Source: Leptodontidium sp. MPI-SDFR-AT-0119 (taxonomy: Eukaryota; Ascomycota; Leotiomycetes; Helotiales; Leptodontidiaceae). Taken from it: DNA of 64,000 nt. Under the pieces are notes generated by a model that had not been told where the DNA came from, ran no database searches, and saw only the letters and a program-made list of their open reading frames with translations. A program made the translations under genes and the position numbers. Shown here piece by piece: positions 1-9,427 of this stretch (positions are counted from its first letter, which is position 1; each line of letters begins with the position of its first letter). The stretch lies in contig JAHLEZ010000029.1 in the NCBI GenBank assembly GCA_020726505.1, positions 186,001-250,000 on the forward strand, given 5' to 3'.

Positions 1-1776
1 TGAAGTATTCCCCATTGGTAGCGAGCTTCCTGTGTTGATTTCCAAGCACCAAATTTCTTGAGGCCTCTCCTCATCAGAGTCCCAATATGCGTGCAATGGA
101 AGCGGAAGGAGGGTTTCTGTACCATAGCGCAGTCCAATAAATACCCCATTCTCCCAAAATGATCTACGCAAGAACCCAAGAACCTCCAGCTGCGCAAACT
201 CCACTTCGCCATATTTGAAGTCTGGCGATTTCCAACGAGTCCGGTACTTGTCGTCTCCGGCCCTCTGAAGGGTATCTACACCACCAGCTGATAGTCGAGA
301 TTCGTCAAAAATAACAGGACCGTCCAGAGATGCCCATGACCATGTTGGCCCATGCCTCTGGTTGCACCACCTATTGACTGCCATATCATCCGGCCGCCGC
401 CATCGTAGTTGCCTACAGACGTCGAATCTCCAGAGACCTGCAACGTACTCGTCACTATCTAATTGCAAAAAGCTTCCAAATGCCTTTGCTATAGCAGCAA
501 AAGCAGGGAGCCTATCAGCCTTCTGGCTTAGATCGCGCTCGGTGAACTCCTTCACTAGGTCCTGCCAGTCTCCAAAAGCCAGATCCAAGTCTCTCTTTGC
601 CTCTGATGATGGATCATCAAGACGGCGAGGGAAAGGTGAATCGGTGACCTTACCAGTAAACAGGCGCTTGCTTGATGGATCATAAAAGTAGTTCTCGCCG
701 CCGTCAACAAAAGTACCAGCTGGGCATTTCCATACGGTTTGTTTACGTCCGAATGAAAGAACACGGAACGATCGGAGACGCTCCTGGAAAGTCCAACCCC
801 TTGAGTCAATGGGGTCATCGTGTGTAATGTCCAGACGGGTGGCAGAAAGAAAAGCCGATCTGATATTGCTAGCACTTTCCGGGCTGCGGCAGTATTTTAC
901 TCGGCAGACCGATCCATAACTTTCACTAAGATCACGGTCTCGAAGAAAGCTATGGTCAGCTTGTGTAACTCGTGCAGCTATAATCGTGATAGAAGCGCCG
1001 GAATAGATGTGGTCCATTTTCGGCAGTTCTTGATTACAATCAGCTTTGTCATCTTGAACAATGCAGATGGCATCAACCCAGAGATATCTTAGTCCAAGTT
1101 CTCGCGTAGTAAAAATGGCCTCCTGGATAGTTTTCGAGAGATCCGTGAGTGCAAAGCCTTTACATCTTTCTTCTAGTTTTGCTTTTACCGTTTTCGATTT
1201 TTGATTGCCTCCCCAGCAGTAGCTAAGAGCTGCATATTGTTCAGCGCCTGCAGACACATCTTTACATATGCAGACGCCCTCGCTGCCTCCAACCCCAACG
1301 TCGATTAAACGAGCAGGGCGCTGCTGCCCACTGAGTGCTTTTCGTAGTATTTTGCAGTAGGTGTGCTTTTCGTCACACTCACGAATCCAACTGCGAATGA
1401 TACAAAAGCTCTTCATCGATCCTGGAGCAGAGTTTAGAGGCTCTCTATTCAAGTCGACAAAAGCCAGGCTGTCCTTTTGAGCGAACATAGAAAATCCATC
1501 GATCCCAAGAATGCAGGAGTCATCCAATACGGTTGCACCGTCCATCCAGCGAAAATCAACCCCCCCATTCTCAGTACAAGTTAAGACCAGCATCGGTCTT
1601 CTTGATGAGAAATCGGTGTTCTGGATAGGATATCTTTCGAGAATCACTTGGATGAATTTGCATCCATCCTCGTCTGCTCGCTCAACAGCCGTGAACGGTA
1701 GGGTAACTGAGCCAGACAAGGTAAAGGTGATGTTTTCGCAATGCCGGCAAAGGTGCGCGATTTCGTTTTCCGCCAT
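1..1776 (-). CDS. HET-domain protein, 3' end cut by the window edge
   Basis: An uninterrupted minus-strand frame runs from an ATG at 1774-1776 to base 1 with no stop, giving 592 codons. It carries the classic heterokaryon-incompatibility (HET) signatures in order: YAALSYCWGG near residues 180-190, RYLWVDAICI near 228-237, GWTFQERL near 322 and WSWASLDG near 475. The N-terminus has a short Cys/His stretch (HLCRHCENI), common in long HET proteins. HET proteins trigger cell death when incompatible hyphae fuse; no partner or substrate can be read from the sequence. No intron is needed. The family assignment is firm; a role in incompatibility is family-based inference, since most HET genes have never been tested. 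The C-terminus lies beyond the left edge. Confidence 0.92.
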   Translation of the reverse strand, partial: MAENEIAHLCRHCENITFTLSGSVTLPFTAVERADEDGCKFIQVILERYPIQNTDFSSRRPMLVLTCTENGGVDFRWMDGATVLDDSCILGIDGFSMFAQKDSLAFVDLNREPLNSAPGSMKSFCIIRSWIRECDEKHTYCKILRKALSGQQRPARLIDVGVGGSEGVCICKDVSAGAEQYAALSYCWGGNQKSKTVKAKLEERCKGFALTDLSKTIQEAIFTTRELGLRYLWVDAICIVQDDKADCNQELPKMDHIYSGASITIIAARVTQADHSFLRDRDLSESYGSVCRVKYCRSPESASNIRSAFLSATRLDITHDDPIDSRGWTFQERLRSFRVLSFGRKQTVWKCPAGTFVDGGENYFYDPSSKRLFTGKVTDSPFPRRLDDPSSEAKRDLDLAFGDWQDLVKEFTERDLSQKADRLPAFAAIAKAFGSFLQLDSDEYVAGLWRFDVCRQLRWRRPDDMAVNRWCNQRHGPTWSWASLDGPVIFDESRLSAGGVDTLQRAGDDKYRTRWKSPDFKYGEVEFAQLEVLGFLRRSFWENGVFIGLRYGTETLLPLPLHAYWDSDEERPQEIWCLEINTGSSLPMGNTS

Positions 1777-1924
1777 ATGAGCGACTCTTAGTCAAGACTT
1801 CAACAATGCGAAATAGCCAGGACAGAAATAGTGGAGTTGCGAACAAACTGCGCAGTTCCGGCTTGCAAGTAGAGAGGCACAACTGAGAAGAGGGTTTACA
1901 GTCGCTTACAAAATCGGCTTCCCC

Positions 1925-2373
1925 TCCGCACTCGCCAGAGCCCCACCTAAAGGTTGGGGCTAAGCGAAGTATCGTGGTGGCCAGCAGGCGCGAAGCACAT
2001 CACAACGTCGACAGAATAAAGTTGAACCTTCTAGAATATTATATCCTTACTAAGTTATATATAAGTTACCTCCCCCAAACCCTTCTTTATATCATTTTTT
2101 TTAATAAAAAAAAATTAGGGATGAATCATTCGAACACGTAGGCAAAGCCTTAAGAAAGTCTTCTGCTACAGATGTGTCATATCACGTTTTAATACTAGTT
2201 GTACTACTTTAGACGAAAGAAAAAGAGTTTTTCTAATAATACTTAATATGCAAATTAATTATAGTGACTTTAAAAAGCAAGAAAGTGCGTTCTCCGACAC
2301 TACACGGCTCGGGGAATTTCAATCCATTGATTTTGACTACCTGCTCGAGCAGCGCTATAAAATACCGCTACGT
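1925..2373. other. AT-rich stretch inside the putative element; no gene seen
   Basis: This lies between the left inverted repeat and the stop codon of the NLR-like gene. Bases 2035-2125 are strongly AT-rich, with T and A runs. A block at about 2003-2038 (AACGTCGACAGA then GAACCTTCTAG) is shared with 6355-6390, so it belongs to the element's end sequence. No coding region is supported. Confidence 0.5.
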
Positions 2374-5300
2374 TTATTTTGCCACTTTGAGGCTACTAAG
2401 CATAGTAGAATAATGGTTTACACAGGCCCTTGTAGTTGGATGTTCAGAGCCTAATGATGACTTAAAGCCACTGCAAGCCCTTATGTAAAGTATCGATGCT
2501 TCTTTATACTCGTGTTTATTGTGAAGTAGATAGGCAAGACAGTAAACACTCGTGAGCGTGCCAGGGTGCGTCTTGCCGAGCACCTCTTCTCGGATCTCGA
2601 GCGTCTGGCGGTTCATGGCCTCTGCATCAGCGTACTTGCCCTGGCTAGAGAGCACAAGAGCGAGGTTATTCATAGTCAAAAGCGTATCAGGATGCGTCTT
2701 GCCGAGCGCCTCTTCTTTAATGTCGAGTGTCTGGCGGTTCATAGCCTCTGCGTCGGCGTACTTGCCCTGGCTAGAGAGCACACTAGCGAGGTTATTCATA
2801 GTCATAAGCGTGTCAGGGTGCGTCTTGCCGAGCACCTCTTCCTCAATCTCGAGCGTCTGGCGGTTCATGGCCTCTGCGTCGGCGTACTTGCCCTGGCTAG
2901 AGAGCACACTAGCGAGGTTACTCATAGTCACGAGCGTGGAGGGGTGCGTCTTGCCGAGCACCTCTTCCTCAATCTCGAGTGTCTGGCGGTTCATGGCCTC
3001 TGCGTCGGCGTACTTGCCCTGGCTAGAGAGCACATCAGCGAGGTTACTCATGGTTATGAGCGTGGAGGGGTGCGTCTTGCCGAGCACCTCTTCCTTGATC
3101 TCGAGCGTTTGACGGTTTATGATATCTGCGTCGGCGTACTTGCCCTGGCTAGAGAGCACACTAGCGAGGTTACTCATGGTTATGAGCGTGTCAGGGTGCT
3201 TCTTGCCGAGCACCTCTTCCTTGATCTCGAGCGTCTGGCGGTTCATGGCCTCTGCGTCGGCGTACTTGCCCTGACTAGAGAGCACTTGAGCGAGGGTACT
3301 CATGGTCGTGAGCGTGTCAGGGTGTGTCTTGGGCAGCGTGGTCTCCCGGATCTTAATCACCTGCTCGAGCAGCGCCCTAGCTGCTTCATTCCTTCCAAGA
3401 TTCATTAAGCTTCTTGCCTGAAGGTCATAGAGCGACAAGAACTCTTCTGATGGCTCGTTAACCTCCTGTCTTAGCTCGAGGAATATATCTTGTAATAATT
3501 GACTAAGTTTAGAGTCTTGTCGCATGTTTAATAGTGCCCAGCCGCACTTGAGAAAGAGCGGGGTAATAAGTGCTGTCGACGCTAAGCTAAATGCCTTCTT
3601 GAATTTAATATCCAGGTATGATAAGATGTGCGGAAGCAAAAGTCTCTCTTGTGTTTGCCACAAGCGAGCACTTGACCGAGAGAGTCCAAGAATACAGCCA
3701 GTTACAATCCATGCTACACCTTGATACTTTGGATCCTGTCGATCCTTGGCCCAAGCATGAGTTAGCGGGTGCATCGATAATACTACGCCGCCGTCCAGAT
3801 CTTGTCGAGTAGCTAATGAAAGTGAGGCGAGACGAGAACTTGCCTCGATAAGACGAAAAGGGTCCCATTCGTCTTCCTCTGGGACTATGAAACTTGGTAG
3901 CTGCGATACGTGATCTCGAGAGAATTCATCGATACCCTTAGCCTCGTCACTAGCCTGCGAGATCTTTCTACTACCCTTCCATGCCTCCTCGAAAATTTGC
4001 AGAGGAAGTACGCTAGAGCTGAGCATCGATAGAATCTCAAGTAGACGAAGAGCATCGCTTGCAGACTCGGTCTGAGATTGCTCTAAGACATCAGCTGAGG
4101 CTTCGAAGGTCGCATAAACATCGCAATACCTCGACTGAGCTTGCGTCGGTCGATACTTCAAGAGCCGTTGTCGCTGCCTTTAGTAAACCTTAGGATATTG
4201 ATGGAGCTGGCAGTAGCCTTGGCTAACATATGCTCCAGCTTGTATCAAGGCAAGCGTGTGCGATCCAAGGAGGTTGACTACCTCCTTGGCTTGATTATCA
4301 TAAACCGGCCACGATTTTGGAGCTACCTCGGCTGCTTTGAGTAAGAGTTCTTTCGAGTCCTGCTCTTCTAGACCCTCTAAAGCCTCGAAGGCGTCTTGAC
4401 TATATCGCCTACATTCGGCGACGCGAGATGTCATCAGAACGGCGCCGCGGTTTCCAGATGGAAAGTAGACTTGGTAGTCGAAGTCAGGGTCGTCAGCATT
4501 ATCGAGGATGAGGAGCCAGCTTCGTTCGGTAGTCGCAAGAACTTGAAGTCCTTCGTGGATAGTTTTAATAGAGTGCCCAAGTTGCTTCGTAATAGCGATA
4601 AAGTCACGCTCAGCAGTAGAAGGCTTATCGACGTCAACCCAGAATATTCCCCAAAACCTATGGCGTAAGCCAAAACACTAGCAAATCTTCAAGGGTTATA
4701 AGGACGTACTTCTGCTTCATTAAGCTCGCAACCTGCAAGCATATCTCGCTCTTCCCTTGTCCGCCTAGTCCTGTAATCACAAATCTCCTTTGCTTTTTGG
4801 CTGTAGATATCGATGCGCTTTGTAGAGCCTTTTGTATTCGAGAAAGTAGAGTAGAACGCCCAGTAAATAAGCTATTAATAGTCCGAGGCACTATCTAGTG
4901 TACGTTGCCATGTATATTAGCGCCTATACTAAACCCAAGCATATTAGTAAATGATAATTACAGCTCCTATTAAATCGAGGCGTCATTATAGAAATTACAA
5001 AACCTACCTCTTGAACGTTCGCCGATCTCCCTCTCGAGCCGAATGAAGGCATTCTCTCTCCCCTCGCCATAAATCAGCGGCATATGCAAGCCGAAAATTC
5101 CCAATAAAGAGTAGGCCTCATCTTCTTTGCGCTTAGCTGTGCGTTTCGTTGCCCACAGCATCCGCTCTTCAATAGACAATCGGATGAGAGGCTTCCCTCG
5201 AAAAACTTCCACAGGGATACCCGTGATCTCGTGAAGTGATGATTCTAGCGATCCCTTGTCGCCTAACAGTTCGCCCTCCCGAGAGAAGAACTCGACTGTG

Positions 5301-5749
5301 TATGGCGCAATCAGTTCTTGAAGCGTCCAGGCTCGAGTAAACCATCTACTGTGCCGGAATTCAGATCTCCATGAAGACTGTGAGAATGGTTTACCGGCAT
5401 CATTTCGTGTGTAAACGTCAGAGAGGTAGACGTAGCATTTGGCCGCATTTCGATACCAGCTGAACATGGAATTGATAGCCTCCGAAAGCTCTGCGAGATT
5501 GGATTTATTAATACAACATGTGTCTACCCAAAAGTGCTGTAACTCATCCCTTGCGGCTTGTTCGCCGCAAAACTGAATCTTTCTATATCCAGTCTTATCC
5601 ATGTAAGTTCCTGCTTTGAAGTCATCGAAGGTAACTTCCTCTATATCCTTTCCCCAAGTATGAGAGAGTATTGCATATGGCGGAACATGTTCAGTGAAAT
5701 CCTCCGTAAGGCTGAACTCGCCAGAGCTTTCAAGGTGCAGGAGACGCAT
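2374..5749 (-). pseudogene. HET / NB-ARC / TPR (NLR-like) gene with one in-frame stop
   Basis: Three exons fit on the minus strand: 5749-5008, 4890-4710 and 4657-2374, with introns of 117 and 52 nt that have GT and AG ends and keep frame. The 1068-codon product starts MRLLHLESSG with a short HET domain (PPYAILSHTWG, FWVDTCCI, RAWTLQELIAP, YSLLGIFG, MPLIYGEG). The NB-ARC domain follows, with P-loop GLGGQGKSE, FWGIFWVDVDKPST, Walker B SWLLILDNAD and GAVLMTSR. The C-terminus is kinesin-light-chain-type TPRs. Such proteins are fungal NLRs: the TPRs are thought to sense a ligand, NB-ARC oligomerises and HET kills the cell. A TAA at 4180-4182 interrupts the linker (KVY-stop-RQRQRLLKYRP) where homologues are expected to have Gln. 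Everything downstream stays open in the same frame, so the lesion is a single CAA-to-TAA type change. I read it as a recent pseudogene. Confidence 0.85.
2555..3310 (-). repeat. Six tandem 126-bp TPR-coding repeats
   Basis: The same 126-bp unit occurs six times in the 3' exon of the NLR-like gene. As a marker, the block CCCTGGCTAGAGAGCAC (or a one-base variant) recurs at 2639, 2765, 2891, 3017, 3143 and 3269. Each encodes 42 residues of the form HPDTL-x-TM-x-NLA-x-VLSSQGKYADAEAM followed by NRQTLEI-x-EE. Variation is concentrated at a few positions (D/S, I/V/M/L/T, S/N, S/D/Q/L, K/E/R), and one unit has ADIINRQ. Degenerate TPRs flank the block on both sides. Confidence 0.93.
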
Positions 5750-6185
5750 TCTTATACCAAGACCGGCTGGATACACTTTGGCTTAGTAGCTAGAGAGAGC
5801 AGATATAGCTGTAGGTCGATGCAGGATTGTTGGTGAATGAAGAGAAAGCTTCCTGGCTAGGCCTCCAGCGGACGTTGTCAAATGCCATGATGAGGCTCGC
5901 ACTTATCTCGCTAGAGAAGCATGACAAAGCAATGCATAACTCAGTTAGACATTATCACATGACCCAGCAATGTATGAGCGATAAAAGAGCGCTTTAGAAG
6001 CTAGAGTAGGAATTAATAACTCTCCTCCTTTAACTCATCGCATCTAACAATAGAAACTACGAGAGGATACCTGAGACATAGCAGCTGCCACGTGATGTCA
6101 TCCAGCGTTCTCCTGGTTGACAGGGTGCCCATTAAAATTGCCATATAATTAGCCAGCTAAGCGAGAGCAGATTCTCTTAGTGCGC
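5750..6185. other. Upstream region of the NLR-like gene; no gene seen
   Basis: This is the presumed promoter and 5' leader of the NLR-like gene, ending at the right inverted repeat. No coding frame with family signatures was found. Confidence 0.45.
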
Positions 6186-6305
6186 GGGGAAGCCGATTTT
6201 GTAAGCGACTGTACTGTAACGCTGCCGCCTAAGACACAGCGAACACCACCAAGGGAAATAAGAACGGCTGCATTTCACATGATAGCGGGGCTCTTATCGT
6301 CTTAC

Positions 6306-6390
6306 CAGTCGCTTACAAAATCGGCTTCCTCCTCCGCACTTGCTAAATTGTCCAAACGTCGACAGATTGAATTCGAACCTTCTCTAGCAT
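6306..6390 (+). repeat. Second direct copy of the element end (internally deleted)
   Basis: CAGTCGCTTACAAAATCGG and the following bases at 6306-6329 match the left end of the putative element in the same orientation. After a deletion relative to that copy, the block AACGTCGACAG followed by CGAACCTTCT (about 6355-6385) is also shared with about 2003-2035. It therefore looks like a solo, truncated end of a related element. The base context before CAG is TTAC rather than TTTA, so the TA duplication is not clean here. Confidence 0.6.
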
Positions 6391-6762
6391 ACCGTGGAAG
6401 GCTATACTGTACACTCGACGGCGAAAGGTGTCTCGCTCATTTTTTTGTTGAATATTTTTAGCGAGCTCCACTCTGGACACTTGTGGTTGTGTACTCCTGC
6501 TCGGCTGTACCCGAAAGTAACAGACTTACGGTCCTTACCTCTGCAAAGGATTGGCGACCTCTTGAATTTACCCCTCCATTCTACCTGGTCACTCTTTGAA
6601 GTTAGCACTTTCTTGTCTTGTCAGCAACCATGTCACCGCAACTGCAGAGCTTACGCACACAAGTTGAGCAATAGTTCCGCCACACATGAGGACCGCACCG
6701 AGGATCTATCTCCAGCTTAGTTTGAATCGCTCTAGGATCAAGTGAGAAACCAAAACCAAGTT

Positions 6763-6800
6763 ACAATTGCTTACAAAATCGGCTTCCCCACCGCCCTCCC
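6763..6800 (+). repeat. Third direct copy of the element end (diverged)
   Basis: The sequence TACAATTGCTTACAAAATC followed by GGCTTCCCC matches the element end with AGTC changed to AATT. The bases that follow (ACCGCCCTCCCCAGAAG) resemble those after the left copy (TCCGCACTCGCCAGAG). It is a remnant end about 190 bp downstream of the HET gene's stop codon. The rest of 6391-6993 shows no gene. Confidence 0.55.
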
Positions 6801-6993
6801 CAGAAGATTCTCAGCCCCATATATTGTACCATTTGCTGACATTTAGAGTTAGCGGCAATCCCTTTGCTAATAAAATTCAGTGCCGCTAGTTTAACCACTT
6901 ATGCTACTTGTCGGAAGAGAAAAAACGGGATTGAGTTTGTGCTATAAGATACTAAAACTAAACACACTACTCATATTACAAAAACTATTGCTA

Positions 6994-8814
6994 TTATCTT
7001 GTCAAGAGCTGAAGCGTGGCCATATCAAGAAAAAATGTCATATGAGCCGGACACTCCGAAATAGAAGAGATCTCTGGAGAGGAGTAGCTTAATTTACCGT
7101 TTTTCTTACCATAAGCCCAGCTAAGCATCTGCTGTTTTGCAATCACAACTCGGCCGATCAACTTGTAGCCAAATTCAAACGACCTCACTATGACCGCCAC
7201 ATCACAGTGCAGAAATCGGCAGACAAGGTCGCCACGCTGTACCTCTCTCGGAGCAATGCCAATATCGCCATCGCGTGTTGCGAAGAGGTAAGGGAGAGTT
7301 TGAGAATGCTTGCCAGCATGAGCATCCGACAGTGTACTTTGTTCATACATGTCTGCTAGAATTGTCAAGTCTGTGAGTTGGTTGAGCTCCACAGATCCCT
7401 GTAAAGCCAGACCGTGGAAGGTAATGATTCTTCCCCTCTCCGTCTCTTCGAAAGAGGCAAAAGACTCCACAAGACTGCTTACTTCGTCCTTCATATTTAT
7501 TCCCGCTCCCAGTTGGAAATCTCTCTCAATCCACAGATCTCTCTCTTCCCGCGATGACATATCATTCCTGCACTCGGGCCCTATTGAGGCCACAGATCCT
7601 CCCCAGAATCCTACAATGCGCATTAAGTCACCACCGCGATAGGATGGCGAATCCCTGAGGTCTAGTTGAGCGGTACAATCCTCGTCTTCGCCGGCGAGAG
7701 GATGCCATAGTATCCATTGAAGTTGCTGACTGAAGCCTACTATCGAGCAATAGTCGACCTCGTGAGTAACAGATACTCTATTGAGAAAGTTTCTATATTG
7801 AAACCGAATAACATCCTCGTAAACATCGAACAAGGACTTTGAGTAGTCTGCTGTTAAGTTCCCCTCCCGGCAGTCATCGGCCAAACCAAGCAGTCCATAC
7901 ACCTTGTCGCGAGAATCCAAGCATAGGGAGCCCTTGCATGTTTCCAGCAAATCTTTCAGGAAGCAGTTCAAGCCATCTCGGGCCATTCTCTGCAGGACAA
8001 GTTGAAACGCAACGCTGCTTTGAAGATCAGTCGGAAGCACTTGATAACAATTTGCAAAGTCGTCCCATTCGATATGATCACTGCCCCAATGAATCCTTAA
8101 ATTTCGTGCTAAACCAATCTCTTGAACAATCCAAAGCCTTGTCCAATAGGAATTGTTGCACATATGTCTGATAGGTTCCCAGGGGACTGGGGAAGAATTT
8201 CTGACAGAATTGGGGTGACTGTTGTCGTAGCGTTCGAGCTCGAGATTGATAGATGCGATGGTACGTAGTGCATCTGCACCTCGATCCGTTCCTTGGCCAA
8301 GCCACACCAGTACTCTATGTGCCGAGCTGTATATTGCGCTCATGTGACGGACTTGGTGGTTTCGCTCATCAATATAATGCTGATCGATACATATCGCGTC
8401 GATCCAGAGCCGCCGTGGGGACTCCTCTCGAAGATCATATAGTGCGTTCCACAAGTTATCTCTGACAAAGAAACTCATCTCATTGATGAAGATTTTCTTT
8501 GATGCTTCAGATTGCCCCCACTCGTAAGATAGTGCCTCGTAGGTGTGCTCCGATACGGAGGTAGCCGTGATCATTCTGCATTCGATCCGATATGGATCTG
8601 ACTCTCGACTTGGAAGCAGATCAATAAGGCGTATTGCTGCTTGAGATAGATCTAGCGGAAAATGTGAAAAGGTCGATTCACCCCTTGGAGCAGGTGGCTG
8701 CGTCAGAGTCTGTGACTCTTCATCATCCGTGCTTGACTCTGATGGGGTCTCCGACTGGGGTCGCCTTATGGTGTCAAGGGCCCTTCGCCTTCTGAGCTGG
8801 CCAGATGCCTCCAT
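6994..8814 (-). CDS. HET-domain protein (606 aa)
   Basis: This single-exon frame starts at an ATG at 8812-8814. The first ~55 residues are low-complexity, Ser/Glu/Thr- and Pro-rich. The HET domain follows: YRIECRMI, EALSYEWGQ near residue 94, NALYDLREESPRRLWIDAICIDQ near 125-145, RHMSAIYSSAHRVLVWLG, TRLWIVQEIGLAR and DKVYGLLGLA. The C-terminal ~250 residues show no second known domain; this is the common architecture of stand-alone HET proteins of about 600-700 residues. A MITE lies about 95 bp upstream of the start, so it may affect expression. The family is certain; a cell-death or allorecognition role is inferred from the family. No broken motif is seen. Confidence 0.93.
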   Translation of the reverse strand: MEASGQLRRRRALDTIRRPQSETPSESSTDDEESQTLTQPPAPRGESTFSHFPLDLSQAAIRLIDLLPSRESDPYRIECRMITATSVSEHTYEALSYEWGQSEASKKIFINEMSFFVRDNLWNALYDLREESPRRLWIDAICIDQHYIDERNHQVRHMSAIYSSAHRVLVWLGQGTDRGADALRTIASINLELERYDNSHPNSVRNSSPVPWEPIRHMCNNSYWTRLWIVQEIGLARNLRIHWGSDHIEWDDFANCYQVLPTDLQSSVAFQLVLQRMARDGLNCFLKDLLETCKGSLCLDSRDKVYGLLGLADDCREGNLTADYSKSLFDVYEDVIRFQYRNFLNRVSVTHEVDYCSIVGFSQQLQWILWHPLAGEDEDCTAQLDLRDSPSYRGGDLMRIVGFWGGSVASIGPECRNDMSSREERDLWIERDFQLGAGINMKDEVSSLVESFASFEETERGRIITFHGLALQGSVELNQLTDLTILADMYEQSTLSDAHAGKHSQTLPYLFATRDGDIGIAPREVQRGDLVCRFLHCDVAVIVRSFEFGYKLIGRVVIAKQQMLSWAYGKKNGKLSYSSPEISSISECPAHMTFFLDMATLQLLTR

Positions 8815-8907
8815 GATGATATATTATTTGGTGATTAAGACAGTTTAGAACTAGGTTGTTCCACATTGATGTGCAAGGCTTCGCTCTCGAAAAGCTGTTG
8901 CCTAGCG

Positions 8908-9163
8908 CAGGCTGTGGGGCGGAGAAAAAGATGGCCGATTGAGGCAAGCGAGGAACAACAAAACGACTTCACAAAAGACACCGTTAATTAATATCTAAAA
9001 GATGAAACTGTTTAAAACTTTTGAGCAAGCTTTAGAAATAGTACTGAAATCTATTACTCAAATATAGATAGTCTCAAATTAATTGTGGTTGGAGAATCAA
9101 GTGTTTTGTTGCACGTGGAGGGCTTGCCTCAATCGGCCACCTTTTTCTCCACCCCATAGGCAG
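8908..9163. mobile_element. ~256-bp MITE with ~35-bp (extendable) inverted repeats
   Basis: Bases ~8912-8946 and ~9121-9155 are inverted copies, matching at about 33 of 35 positions; the shared core is GGCCGATTGAGGCAAGC. Weaker similarity extends inward (CAACAAAAC followed by CTT on both sides, with a small indel) and outward (CAGGCTGTGGGG against CTGCCTATGGGG). The interior is AT-rich and non-coding. Size, terminal repeats and absence of coding potential fit a miniature inverted-repeat transposable element. It lies between the start of the HET gene and the 3' end of TERT. Its ends do not resemble the CAGTCGC ends at 1.9-6.8 kb, so it is a different family. Confidence 0.75.
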
Positions 9164-9427
9164 GATATCCTTTCTAGTAATCAAGCGGACCAATTAGAGC
9201 TAATCAACGTACATTTCCAGGTACTTTTACATCCGGGGCGGGGAAGTATTTAACTAAAAAATAAAGACACCTATTTCGCCTTCTATTGTAAAACGACAGA
9301 AGCGGGATAGACCACATGTAGGTATTTGACAACAATTTCGTCGGCCAGGGTATCTTTACAGCAGAATACAGTAGGGATACAATTAGCACACTCATCTCAT
9401 CTCACACCCTCACATCCCATAGTATCC

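Larger units (their letters stand above)
1897..6213. mobile_element. Putative 4.3-kb Tc1/mariner-type element carrying the NLR-like gene
   Basis: A 28-bp sequence at 1897-1924 is repeated as a perfect reverse complement at 6186-6213. Each copy begins at its outer end with TA followed by CAGTCGCTTACAAAATCGG. TA target duplications and CAGT-type termini are typical of Tc1/mariner/pogo elements. The interval contains the HET/NB-ARC/TPR gene and no recognisable transposase, so it would be a non-autonomous unit that acquired a host gene, or two separate MITE ends that happen to face each other. Similarity between the two ends decays soon after the 28 bp (TCCGCACT against GCGCACT), which is a caution against calling it one intact element. 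Confidence 0.5.

Noticed and set aside
2552..3408. Plus-strand open frames of 186 and 280 residues with internal repeats
   Set aside because: They are antisense shadows of the 126-bp TPR repeats; the period is a multiple of three, so all frames stay open. The minus-strand product has real TPR signatures.
4172..4186. A 15-nt GT..AG segment that would remove the in-frame TAA in frame
   Set aside because: Far too short for a spliceosomal intron; the smallest introns in this window are about 41 nt.
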